A stretch of DNA of 15,043 bases from Anaerolineales bacterium (GCA_025938055.1 JAICQC010000064.1:1-15043), one strand, 5' to 3'. Shown: positions 1 through 6,745, numbered from the stretch's first letter. The notes: generated from the sequence alone by a model not told the origin. Numbers and translations: made by a program.

Positions 1-45
1 CCGCTTGAAGTCTTCGGAGCGGGTCAGACGGAACTTTCTCTGCAC
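1..45 (-). CDS. rnpA: Ribonuclease P protein component, 5' end only
   Basis: Only the first 15 codons are inside the window; the gene runs off the left edge. The visible residues, VQRKFRLTRSEDFKR, match the usual N-terminus of the RNase P protein, where a basic stretch is followed by L-x-x-S-x-D-F-x-x. RnpA binds the RNase P RNA and helps it mature tRNA 5' ends. The start is GTG: an in-frame TAG lies 8 codons upstream, no ATG intervenes, and GAGG sits 6 nt before the GTG. It follows rpmH by 34 nt in the same direction, the classical bacterial rpmH-rnpA order, which strongly supports the call despite the short fragment. Confidence 0.82.
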   Translation of the reverse strand, partial: MQRKFRLTRSEDFKR

Positions 46-79
46 CCGTTGCCTCGAACTGCTCTATTTAAGTTTCCGC

Positions 80-250
80 CTACCAGCGGACTTTCTTAAC
101 GTGCTTGTTGGCAGTCACCGTTAATTGATGGCGGCCGCGCAGACGGCGTCGCTTCAGAACAGCGCGCCCATCCGCAGTTGCCATGCGCTTGCGGAAACCA
201 TGCACGCGCACACGGCGGCGGATCTTTGGTTGATACGTACGTTTAGGCAT
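80..250 (-). CDS. rpmH: Large ribosomal subunit protein bL34
   Basis: This 56-residue, very basic protein begins [13 protein letters not shown] and contains the L34 core [13 protein letters not shown] followed by RRRLRGR. bL34 is a structural protein of the 50S subunit. The start at 250 is chosen because MPKRTYQP is the conserved N-terminus and GAGG lies 8 nt upstream. A longer in-frame extension to 313 has no family support. bL34 is normally about 44-46 residues; here the C-terminus carries roughly ten extra residues (ending KHVKKVRW). It forms a pair with rnpA downstream. dnaA, which often lies upstream of rpmH, is absent; the upstream neighbour is a trkA gene. Confidence 0.95.
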   Translation of the reverse strand: MPKRTYQPKIRRRVRVHGFRKRMATADGRAVLKRRRLRGRHQLTVTANKHVKKVRW

Positions 251-331
251 TCTTCGTTCCTCACTTTGAAAATAATGGCGCAGTAAGGCGGGGTTCGCGG
301 GGCGTTCCGCCACAGCTTATCATTTTAAAAT

Positions 332-352
332 TGTCAGGCTTTCAGCCTGACA
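332..352 (-). terminator. Perfect 9-bp hairpin between trkA and rpmH (terminator or leader attenuator)
   Basis: TGTCAGGCT (332-340) and AGCCTGACA (344-352) pair perfectly around a 3-nt loop. On the minus strand the stem is followed by ATTTTAAAAT, a modest T-containing tail; on the plus strand no T-run follows. It can end minus-strand transcripts coming out of the trkA pair. It also lies just downstream of the predicted rpmH promoter (368-397), so it would form at the extreme 5' end of the rpmH-rnpA mRNA, where it could attenuate transcription or protect the 5' end. The structure is seen directly; which role applies is inference. Confidence 0.65.
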
Positions 353-367
353 CACAATAGGCATGAC

Positions 368-397
368 ATTATACCGTAGGGCTTCCGATTCGGTCAA
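368..397 (-). promoter_or_regulatory. Sigma-70-type promoter for rpmH-rnpA
   Basis: On the minus strand TTGACC (397-392) is followed after 18 nt by a perfect TATAAT (373-368). This is 5/6 and 6/6 to the housekeeping consensus at acceptable spacing. It begins a few bases after the trkA stop codon and points at rpmH. Transcription would start near 361, giving a leader of about 110 nt that begins with the 332-352 hairpin. Confidence 0.65.
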
Positions 398-404
398 TTT
401 GGAT

Positions 405-1106
405 TTACTGCTGTTTCCGCTTTCCGTCCCGCATGGGATAGACGGGAAAAGCCAGGAGGTCTGAGAGTCGCTGTGCGCCTTCCGGGCTGGCCACCGCGAT
501 GATCTCATCATGCGCCTCTAATGTGCTGTCGCCCCGCGGCAGGGTCATGACGCCATCACGAATAATGGCGGCGATCACACAGTGAGCCGCCAAGTCCATA
601 TCCTTCAGCGGGGTACCGATCGCCTTGGCGCCCGGAGGTACCTTTTCCTCGATCACCGAATAGCGCCCGCGGCGGATTTTGAAGATGGTCATCATGTCGC
701 CGAGCGACATCTCCTCCTGGATGAGGTGCGCGAGGACATCCGCCGAGTTCAGCGCCACATCCACATGGAAGTTTTCGTTGAACAGCCAGGCATTATTGGG
801 GTTGTTCACGCGCGCGATGGTGCGGGGAACCTCGAACGAGGTTTTACTCAGATAACAGATGGCAAGGTTTGCCGAATCATTACTGGTGACCGCAGCTACT
901 GCGTGGACATCCCGAATGCCCGCGGCTTCGAGAACGCTTGGGTCCACCGGGTTTCCTTCATAGATTACCTCGGTGGGCAGTTCCTGGTGCAGGTGGCTCA
1001 GCAGCTCAAGTCGGTTTTCGACCAGACGAACCTTGTAATGCTGGTTGACCAACAGGCTTGCAAGGCGCACGCCTGTGCGACCTCCGCCTGCAATTAATAC
1101 ATTCAT
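405..1106 (-). CDS. TrkA-family RCK potassium regulatory protein, CeoC-like
   Basis: A 233-residue single-RCK protein. The N-terminal Rossmann fold shows the dinucleotide motif GGGRTG (residues 7-12) and an acidic residue ending strand 2 (LVEN). The segment ARVNNPNNAWLFNE is typical of TrkA N-domains. Residues from about 140 form the RCK_C domain (GTPLKDMDL, then EIIAVASPEG). RCK proteins bind NAD(H), ATP/ADP or c-di-AMP in the cytoplasm and gate potassium transporters. By remembered sequence it resembles mycobacterial CeoC. Its ATG follows the upstream trkA stop with no gap (TGAATG), so the two are translationally coupled. E. coli TrkA carries two RCK units in one chain of about 458 residues; here the halves are separate genes. 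No TrkH/KtrB channel gene is nearby. Confidence 0.9.
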   Translation of the reverse strand: MNVLIAGGGRTGVRLASLLVNQHYKVRLVENRLELLSHLHQELPTEVIYEGNPVDPSVLEAAGIRDVHAVAAVTSNDSANLAICYLSKTSFEVPRTIARVNNPNNAWLFNENFHVDVALNSADVLAHLIQEEMSLGDMMTIFKIRRGRYSVIEEKVPPGAKAIGTPLKDMDLAAHCVIAAIIRDGVMTLPRGDSTLEAHDEIIAVASPEGAQRLSDLLAFPVYPMRDGKRKQQ

Positions 1107-1769
1107 TCATGCCTCCCTGTTCCGGGAAAGGCGCGCCGTCAATGCGCCGATGCCCTCGAACGTGGAACTGACATCAAGCATGTCGCCCGTTTCGAGTTTC
1201 ATATCGGGCTCGGGCAGGGATGATCTTCCGGCACGCGATAAAGCGACCGGGTAACACTGACCAAGAGGCTCCAGCAATTCGCCTAGAGTCCGTCCATTCC
1301 ACTCTTCCGGGATCTGCACTTCATAGACTTCCACCTCGCCGTTTCCGGCTGAATAGACCATCCGCTGGGAGGGGTTCATCAGCAATTCCTCCACGCGCTG
1401 TGCACCCCAGGAAGTGGAACCAACACTCTGTAAGCCGAACGCCTCGATCACCGTGCGCAGGTTCGGGTCGTAGTTGCGCGCGACCACATTGGGGATGTTA
1501 TATATCGTTCGTGCCGCGTGAGCCACAACCGCGTTCAACGTATCTGAATTCGTGACCGCCGCGATTCCATCCGCCTCACGGATTCCGGCGCGCTCCAGCA
1601 CCCCTTCTGCCAGCCCCTCGCCTTCCAGGGTGCGCCCGCGGAAATCAGGGTGGAGGCGATTGAACGCCTCCCTGTTGACATCCACCACGACAATGCTGTG
1701 GCCCCTGCTGAACAGGTGGTAGCACAGTTCAGAGCCCACGCGTCCACAACCAACAACGATAAAGTTCAT
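1107..1769 (-). CDS. TrkA-family RCK potassium regulatory protein, CeoB-like
   Basis: A 220-residue single-RCK protein. GCGRVG (residues 7-12) is the Rossmann nucleotide motif, VVVDVN carries the acidic residue that contacts the ribose, and residues from about 145 form an RCK_C domain (GRTLGELL, then ETGDMLDV). The segment FNRLHPDFRG and the GIREADGIAAVTNSD block resemble mycobacterial CeoB from memory. It presumably pairs with the CeoC-like product of the abutting downstream gene to make a hetero-oligomeric gating ring; this is inference. The start is supported by AAGGAG 8 nt upstream of ATG. That Shine-Dalgarno lies inside a small inverted repeat (GGAG-TCG-CTCC) next to the start, which could mask it. 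The next gene upstream on this strand, 215 bp away, is kimA. Confidence 0.9.
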   Translation of the reverse strand: MNFIVVGCGRVGSELCYHLFSRGHSIVVVDVNREAFNRLHPDFRGRTLEGEGLAEGVLERAGIREADGIAAVTNSDTLNAVVAHAARTIYNIPNVVARNYDPNLRTVIEAFGLQSVGSTSWGAQRVEELLMNPSQRMVYSAGNGEVEVYEVQIPEEWNGRTLGELLEPLGQCYPVALSRAGRSSLPEPDMKLETGDMLDVSSTFEGIGALTARLSRNREA

Positions 1770-1842
1770 AGGAGCGACTCCTTTTTAATACCCTTGAATC
1801 ATTGCCATGACCATACGAGCCTCTGCCCAGGGTTGAAAATAT

Positions 1843-1865
1843 GCGGCAGGAAAATCCTTTGCCGC
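1843..1865 (-). terminator. Hairpin between kimA1 and the trkA pair (possible terminator)
   Basis: GCGGCA and TGCCGC form a 6-bp stem extended inside by GGA/TCC, leaving a short A/T-rich loop. On the minus strand it is followed by ATATTTTC, a weak U-tail, about 120 nt after the kimA1 stop. It could terminate kimA1 transcripts or act in the trkA leader. The same 215-bp gap (1770-1984) also has a minus-strand TATAAT (1958-1953) with no good -35, and a direct repeat GCACAAA at 1914-1920 and 1930-1936. I see no confident promoter. Confidence 0.3.
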
Positions 1866-1984
1866 CTCATGATTAAAGTTTGATTGGTTTCAGGGGTTAG
1901 CATTTATTCTCTTGCACAAAAACACCCTCGCACAAAGGGAGGAGCAACCACGATTATAGTCCCGTTATAGAGCTTTAAGCATGC

Positions 1985-3934
1985 CTATGAGACCTGGTAC
2001 GGGACTTCGGTAATGACCACTCCCGGCGTCGTCAGCAACTCCCGCCGGAGCAGTTCGGCGGTCTGCATATGCAGGACGTTATGGGCTTTTTTGACAGGGA
2101 CAAAATGCGGAACTACGATGGTAATCGTTTCGTTGGACTGGCGGCTGGCAAGGATCTCTTCGATGTACCCCAGCAGCGGCTCCAGAAAGAGACGATACGG
2201 CGAATCCACGATGACAAGGCGGGTGCCTCTTCCCCACTTCTCCCATTTCCTGCGAACCTTTTCTGTGTCCTCCGGTTCCAGCGAGATGTGAACGGCTGTG
2301 ATGTCATCCGATAACATGCGCGCGTAGCGGAGTGCAGCCAGCGTGCCCTGATGGACATTGCTGATAGGGACGAGCACGCGGTGGCGCACGCTGTACGGCG
2401 GCGGCTCACCAAAATTCTCAAGCGAGAGACGCCTGGCAACACTGGAGTAATGACGGCGAACCCAGAGCAGAATGCTGATAAAGATGGGAGTGATGACCAG
2501 GACAATCCAGGCGCCATCCATAAACTTGGTTACGATGAAGACGACCATGACAACCGCGGTACAAACCGCCCCAAAGCTGTTTGCGATCATCTTCCACAGC
2601 CATTTTTCATCATATTTCAAGGATTGTGCAGAGCTCGCGGAGCCGTTTTCGTTTTTGAGTCGACCGGCGCGCCGCCACCGGCGCGCCATGCCTATCTGGG
2701 CAAGGGTGAAACACAGGAAGACGCCGATCGCATATAACGGGATTAACCGGGTAACACTTGCCTGAAAGAGAATAATTAAGATCGAGGACGCCAGTCCGAG
2801 CGCGACAATGCCATAGGAATACACAAGCCGGCTGCCGCGGTAGTTCAACTGGCGCGGCATGAACCCGTCACTGGCAAGTTTTGCGCTCAAGCGCGGGAAG
2901 CCGGCGAAGGAGGTATTGGCAGCAGGGATCAAAATGAAGGTCGTCCCGGCAATAGCAAGCAGGTAGAACAATCCCTGTCCATCGAAGACTGTGCGTGCCA
3001 TCTGTGAAATCACTGTCTCTTTCTCAGATGGAACTGCCTGGATCTCACGAGTGAGGAAGGAAATTCCCAGAAACAACAGGCTCAGGATGGAAGCCAGCCA
3101 GGTCAGAGTAATGACGGCATTGCGGCTGCGAGGCTCCTTGAAGGCCGTGATGCCATTGGAAATTGCCTCCACCCCTGTAAGCGCCGTAGTCCCACTCGAA
3201 AACGCGTGCAGAATAAGAAACAAGGAAATACCCGACACCATTTCACCGGCATGTTCGATCTCCGGCGGGTCAACGACCGTTCCGAGCGATCCAGCGATCA
3301 GGCGGAACAAGCCGGTGCCAATCGTAATGAACATAATGATGATAAAGAAGTAGCTGGGGATGGCGAATGCCGTGCCGGATTCCCGCATGCCGCGCAAGTT
3401 CACAACCGTAATCAGGGCCACAAACACCACACAAAGGGGTATGCGATACTCGAAGAGCTGCGGGAAGGCAGAGACAATCTGCGCGACACCTGAGGAGATG
3501 GATACCGACACGCCCAGGACGTAGTCCATTAACAAGACAGATGCCGCGACCAGAGCGGGGAACTTGCCCAGATTATCGTATGCGACCACATAGGCGCCAC
3601 CCCCGCCGGGATAAGCATAGATGATCTGCTGGTAGGAGACAACCACAATGAAAAGCAGCCCCACAATCACAATGGAAATTGGGAAGACGTAGCCGAAAGC
3701 CAGCGTCCCTGCGGCAGCAAGGATAACGAGCATCTCCTGGGTGGCATACGCAGTGGAGGAAAGCGCGTCGGAAGCGAATACAGCGAGACCCACCCCTTTA
3801 CCGATGCTCTCATGTTCAGCATCCGCGGTGGAAAGCGGGCGTCCGATCAGGTATTGACCGATGTTGCGAGCTGGCTGAATCTCTGTGGTGCGATGGATTA
3901 AAGAATGATCTGGGTTATCTTTAGAATCAATCAT
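1985..3934 (-). CDS. kimA: KimA-family potassium:proton symporter (KUP/APC superfamily), copy 1
   Basis: This 649-residue protein has a LeuT-fold membrane part of about 12 helices (residues 45-500) and a soluble USP-like C-terminal domain from about 517. It matches Bacillus KimA (YdaO) along its length by recalled sequence: SDALSSTAY with Asp56 and Tyr63, IIYAYPGGGGAY, MDYVL with Asp137-Tyr138, and TGVEAISN with Glu256. These align with acidic and tyrosine residues implicated in K+ and H+ binding in KimA. KimA imports K+ with protons and is inhibited by c-di-AMP through its cytosolic domain. Generic pipelines would call it an APC amino-acid permease, but the C-terminal domain and potassium-related neighbours favour K+. 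The ATG at 3934 has no strong Shine-Dalgarno. The gene is collinear with the trkA pair and divergent from the KdpD-like kinase. No ydaO-type c-di-AMP riboswitch is seen upstream. Confidence 0.85.
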   Translation of the reverse strand: MIDSKDNPDHSLIHRTTEIQPARNIGQYLIGRPLSTADAEHESIGKGVGLAVFASDALSSTAYATQEMLVILAAAGTLAFGYVFPISIVIVGLLFIVVVSYQQIIYAYPGGGGAYVVAYDNLGKFPALVAASVLLMDYVLGVSVSISSGVAQIVSAFPQLFEYRIPLCVVFVALITVVNLRGMRESGTAFAIPSYFFIIIMFITIGTGLFRLIAGSLGTVVDPPEIEHAGEMVSGISLFLILHAFSSGTTALTGVEAISNGITAFKEPRSRNAVITLTWLASILSLLFLGISFLTREIQAVPSEKETVISQMARTVFDGQGLFYLLAIAGTTFILIPAANTSFAGFPRLSAKLASDGFMPRQLNYRGSRLVYSYGIVALGLASSILIILFQASVTRLIPLYAIGVFLCFTLAQIGMARRWRRAGRLKNENGSASSAQSLKYDEKWLWKMIANSFGAVCTAVVMVVFIVTKFMDGAWIVLVITPIFISILLWVRRHYSSVARRLSLENFGEPPPYSVRHRVLVPISNVHQGTLAALRYARMLSDDITAVHISLEPEDTEKVRRKWEKWGRGTRLVIVDSPYRLFLEPLLGYIEEILASRQSNETITIVVPHFVPVKKAHNVLHMQTAELLRRELLTTPGVVITEVPYQVS

Positions 3935-3949
3935 GAATTATGATACCAA

Positions 3950-3981
3950 GCCTTCGCAGTGACTGAAGGCATTGTATTATA
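3950..3981 (-). promoter_or_regulatory. Candidate kimA1 -10 box with hairpin/operator in the 5' leader
   Basis: A perfect TATAAT lies at 3981-3976 on the minus strand, 42 nt before the kimA1 ATG; no convincing -35 accompanies it. Just downstream, GCCTTC (3950-3955) and GAAGGC (3965-3970) form a 6-bp inverted repeat with a 9-nt spacer that itself contains AGT-G-ACT. The repeat would sit at the predicted transcript start, so it may be an operator or a 5' mRNA hairpin. The gap 3935-4161 is shared with the divergent sensor-kinase gene, whose regulator KdpE is a natural candidate to bind here (inference). Confidence 0.4.
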
Positions 3982-4161
3982 AACCGATTTGATATATGGA
4001 ATGCATGGTAATCCCCACTACAGAAGTGAAGACTTGACCCATTCAGCACCCCTCAACATCGGATGTAATGTCGTTTTGCATCGTTCCTGTATATGAGAGT
4101 TAACGATGGCTTTCGCCACTTTGTTTCGGCACACTTAAGCCAGAGTCTTTCAAAAGGTATA

Positions 4162-5631
4162 ATGAATTCGATAAATATGCGAGGTTTCCGTTTTCTTTCG
4201 CGATTCTGGCGATACCTGCTAGCCTTTTTGCTGATTGCCTCCGTTACAGCCATATTCTTTACATTGCGCACTGTGCTCGACACTACCTTGATCGCTTTGC
4301 TTTATTTGATGCCTCTGGGAATGGTAACCGCCCTATGGGGACTGGGACCCGGCATTACCAGCGCATTGATTACCTTCCTCGCATTAAACTATTTTTTCAT
4401 CCAACCCTATTACACCTTCGTCGTTCATCGACCTACGGATATTGTTATTTTGGTGGTATTTCTCTTGGTAGCTGTGGTGATCAGCCAACTGATGGGACGG
4501 GCACAGGCCGGACTCGCCGCGGCTACAGCTCGTGAACGTGAAGCCACACAGCTCTATGAACTTAGTACTGCGTTGACAGGCTCGCATGATGAACATGCCA
4601 TTGCACAAATTCTTGCCAGGCAGGTTCGTGCGGTTGCAGAAAGCCAATATATTGAGATCACCATCATCAGTGCAGATTCCCTGGCTTATCGATTGCCTCA
4701 GATAAATCGACCAGCTCGTGCACCCGAACTGATTGTTCCAATTGAAGCCGCGCGCGGCGTGCTCGGTGAGATCCGGCTTTGGAGGACAACGCCACCCATA
4801 TCATCCAGTGAGAAGCGGTTACTCCAGACGTTCGCGAGTCAGGGCGCGTTGGCGTTGGAACGCGCCTGGCTCGCCCAGGCGGAATCCCGTGCGCGCGTCC
4901 TCGAAGAGAGCGATCAGTTGAAGTCTGCAATTCTATCCTCTGTTTCGCATGAGTTGCGCACGCCGCTTTCCACCATCAAGGCTGCCGCGTCGAGCCTGCG
5001 CGGCAAGGAAGTGAACTGGGATTCCCCCGCACGCGCAGAGCTAGTTGCTGCGATTGACGATGAGGCTGACCATCTAAATATACTCGTAGGAAATTTGCTC
5101 GATATGTCGCGCATCGAATCGGGTGCACTCAAGCCGAAGCGCGAGTGGAATATTTTGTCTGAGATCGTTGGCAGTGTGCTGGCGCGCATGAAGCATCTTA
5201 CTGTGGAACATAACCTTGAGATTGACGTACCCGAGAGCCTGCCGCTTGTTGCTGTGGACTATGTACAGATGGAACAGGTGTTTACCAATCTCGTAAGCAA
5301 CAGCATAAAATATGCTCCTGTAGACACAGTGGTGGGTATTCGCGCCTGGGCGAAAGATGAATTCATCCTTGTTCAGGTAAGCAACCAGGGTCCACAAGTA
5401 CCTCCGGAAGATCTGGAACGGATCTTCGATAAATTTTACCGGATAGCCGCTAAAGATCGAGTGACCGGGACAGGGTTGGGACTTTCAATTTGTAAAGGAA
5501 TTGTCGAAGCGCACGGTGGACGCATCTGGGCTGAAAACATTCCCCGTGGCTTGGCGTTCAACTTCACCTTTCCTCTTACCTGGGATGGCGCAACGCCTCC
5601 TCAGCTTCCGATCGATACAGAGGCTGAATGA
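4162..5631 (+). CDS. KdpD-like sensor histidine kinase lacking the N-terminal KdpD and USP domains
   Basis: With the start at 4162 the protein is 489 residues. In order it has four membrane helices of the DUF4118 (KdpD transmembrane) type at about 15-112, a GAF-like domain at 130-240, a HisKA H-box (SHELRTP, His263), an N-box (NLVSNSIKYAP, Asn380) and G2 (GTGLGLS). Full-length KdpD is about 890 residues and begins with a nucleotide-binding KdpD domain and a USP domain; both are absent. The G1 box reads NQGPQ where DxGxG is expected, so the adenine-contacting Asp is replaced. It should phosphorylate the KdpE-like regulator whose ATG overlaps its stop (ATGA). Start choice: AAAAGG lies 4 nt before ATG 4162; an in-frame ATG at 4093 has no ribosome site, and ATG 4177 is also possible. 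Confidence 0.85.
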   Translation: MNSINMRGFRFLSRFWRYLLAFLLIASVTAIFFTLRTVLDTTLIALLYLMPLGMVTALWGLGPGITSALITFLALNYFFIQPYYTFVVHRPTDIVILVVFLLVAVVISQLMGRAQAGLAAATAREREATQLYELSTALTGSHDEHAIAQILARQVRAVAESQYIEITIISADSLAYRLPQINRPARAPELIVPIEAARGVLGEIRLWRTTPPISSSEKRLLQTFASQGALALERAWLAQAESRARVLEESDQLKSAILSSVSHELRTPLSTIKAAASSLRGKEVNWDSPARAELVAAIDDEADHLNILVGNLLDMSRIESGALKPKREWNILSEIVGSVLARMKHLTVEHNLEIDVPESLPLVAVDYVQMEQVFTNLVSNSIKYAPVDTVVGIRAWAKDEFILVQVSNQGPQVPPEDLERIFDKFYRIAAKDRVTGTGLGLSICKGIVEAHGGRIWAENIPRGLAFNFTFPLTWDGATPPQLPIDTEAE

Positions 5632-6332
5632 GCAACGCGCCGCATATCCTTGTCATCGACGATGAGCCGCAAATCCTGCGCGCCATGCGAACTATTCTTA
5701 CGGAGAAGCAGTTCAAGATCACGACTGCCAGCCGGGGCGAAGAAGGACTGGCTCTTGCCGCTGCAAGCGAGCCGGATCTCATTATTCTCGATCTGGGTTT
5801 ACCGGATATGGATGGTGTGACCGTCTGTGCACGCCTGCGCGAATGGACTCGAATCCCGATCATTATTCTTTCTGTACGCGATAATGAGCGCGATAAAGTA
5901 GCTGCCCTGGATACAGGTGCAGATGATTACCTTACCAAACCATTTAGCATCGAAGAATTACTGGCGCGCGTACGCGTAGCTCTACGTCACTCTGCAAGCA
6001 ACAAAAGCGCGCAGGGTGCGCAAAGTAAAGAGGTAAAGGCTGGGCCAATCACCATTGATCTTGCCTGGCATATCGTCAAACGCGGCGAGGAGGAAATCAA
6101 GCTGACAGGCACCGAGTACAAGCTACTTGCCTATATCGCCAGCAATCATGGTCGCGTGCTGACTCATCAAAGCATTCTCACTCACGTTTGGGGACCCGCC
6201 GATGCAAACCACACAGAGTACCTGCGCGTCTATATGCGCCAGCTCCGCAAGAAACTTGAAAACGATCCTGAACGCCCGCGATTTATCATCACCGAACCTG
6301 GGATTGGCTATCGTTTTATGGCAGATGAATAG
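5628..6332 (+). CDS. kdpE: KdpE-type OmpR/PhoB-family response regulator
   Basis: A 234-residue regulator. The receiver domain (about 5-118) has the acidic pair Asp11-Asp12, phosphoacceptor Asp55 (LIILDLGLPD), Ser82 and Lys104 (LTKPF). The C-terminal winged helix (about 135-232) contains LTGTEYKLLAYI, VWGP, YLRVYMRQLRKKLE and TEPGIGYRF, which is close to E. coli KdpE from memory. KdpE controls potassium-uptake genes when phosphorylated by KdpD. The start overlaps the kinase stop as ATGA, so the pair is translationally coupled. No kdpFABC operon is in the window, so the most obvious targets are the flanking kimA genes and the trkA pair (inference). Two palindromic repeats and a strong terminator follow it. 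Confidence 0.92.
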   Translation: MSNAPHILVIDDEPQILRAMRTILTEKQFKITTASRGEEGLALAAASEPDLIILDLGLPDMDGVTVCARLREWTRIPIIILSVRDNERDKVAALDTGADDYLTKPFSIEELLARVRVALRHSASNKSAQGAQSKEVKAGPITIDLAWHIVKRGEEEIKLTGTEYKLLAYIASNHGRVLTHQSILTHVWGPADANHTEYLRVYMRQLRKKLENDPERPRFIITEPGIGYRFMADE

Positions 6333-6337
6333 GCTAA

Positions 6338-6427
6338 TGTCATTGCGAGCGTTTTTCGCGAAGCACCCCTCGATAAGATTTTCCCATTTATAGGGAGATT
6401 GCTTCGGGCTTCGTTCTCGTAATGACA
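6338..6427. repeat. Palindromic interspersed repeat, copy 1
   Basis: Terminal arms TGTCATTGCGAG (6338-6349) and CTCGTAATGACA (6416-6427) are inverted with one mismatch. Inner arms CGAAGCA (6359-6365) and TGCTTCG (6400-6406) also pair. The 90-bp unit starts 5 bp after the kdpE stop. The same terminal sequence recurs in the copy at 6488-6590, so this is a dispersed palindromic (REP/MITE-like) element and not a unique hairpin. It has no coding capacity. Confidence 0.75.
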
Positions 6428-6462
6428 TGAATAGACGGGATGTTTTTCGTCACTGAATTGCC

Positions 6463-6620
6463 ACAACCTATCTCAAAAATACTTTTTTGTCATTGCGAGG
6501 ACGCTTCGCGGTTCTTCCCGACGAAGCAATCTCTTACGCTATTTTCATAGGCAATTTCTTGTGAGATTGCTTTGCTCCGCTCGCAATGACGGTAGTGCGG
6601 GTGTTTTTGAGATAACTTGT
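6463..6620. repeat. Palindromic interspersed repeat, copy 2, inside a larger inverted repeat
   Basis: The core (6488-6590) has arms TGTCATTGCGAG and CTCGCAATGAC, and inner arms AAGCAATCTC (6524-6533) and GAGATTGCTT (6563-6572) that match perfectly. It is framed by a further perfect 11-bp inverted pair, TATCTCAAAAA (6469-6479) and TTTTTGAGATA (6604-6614), with ACAA/TTGT outside. The whole 158-bp stretch can fold into one long stem. The nested architecture resembles a non-autonomous mobile element, but no target-site duplication was confirmed. Confidence 0.7.
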
Positions 6621-6640
6621 AGTTAAGTTTTTCTTAACCT

Positions 6641-6664
6641 GCCCCGGAAACGGGGCGTTTTTAT
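6641..6664 (+). terminator. Rho-independent terminator after the KdpDE-like pair
   Basis: GCCCCG (6641-6646) pairs with CGGGGC (6651-6656) around a GAAA tetraloop and is followed by GTTTTTTATTTGTT. This is a textbook intrinsic terminator for plus-strand transcripts. Immediately upstream, GTTAAG (6622-6627) and CTTAAC (6633-6638) form a second small hairpin with a TTTTT loop. It separates kinase-regulator transcripts from the USP-like/kimA2 genes, so those probably have their own promoter in 6665-6745, where I see no strong consensus. Together with the two repeats, the terminator accounts for the 332-bp gap 6333-6664. Confidence 0.85.
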
Positions 6665-6745
6665 TTGTTCTTTATGCAATTGGTCGATTTCTTTGTCACC
6701 ATTTTATGCTGGCTTGTTAGGATGATGGGTGTACATGAGGTCACT

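Noticed and set aside
405..1769. A single TrkA broken by a frameshift
   Set aside because: Each half has its own start, Rossmann motif and RCK_C domain, and the TGAATG junction is a normal operon boundary.
1985..3934. Amino-acid permease as the function of the two 649-residue carriers
   Set aside because: The fold is shared with APC permeases, but the motif set, the USP-like C-terminal domain and the potassium-related neighbours fit KimA better.
3935..4092. ydaO-type c-di-AMP riboswitch upstream of kimA1, or upstream of the 6746/kimA2 genes
   Set aside because: The gaps are short and I find none of the conserved G- and A-rich riboswitch cores. A covariance-model search would settle it.
6338..6620. 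CRISPR-like array
   Set aside because: Only two copies, palindromic and of unequal length, with no regular spacers or cas genes.
6665..6745. N-terminal extension of the USP-like gene from a TTG at 6665
   Set aside because: The TTG lies at the T-tail of the terminator and has no ribosome site, whereas ATG 6746 has GAGG at good spacing.
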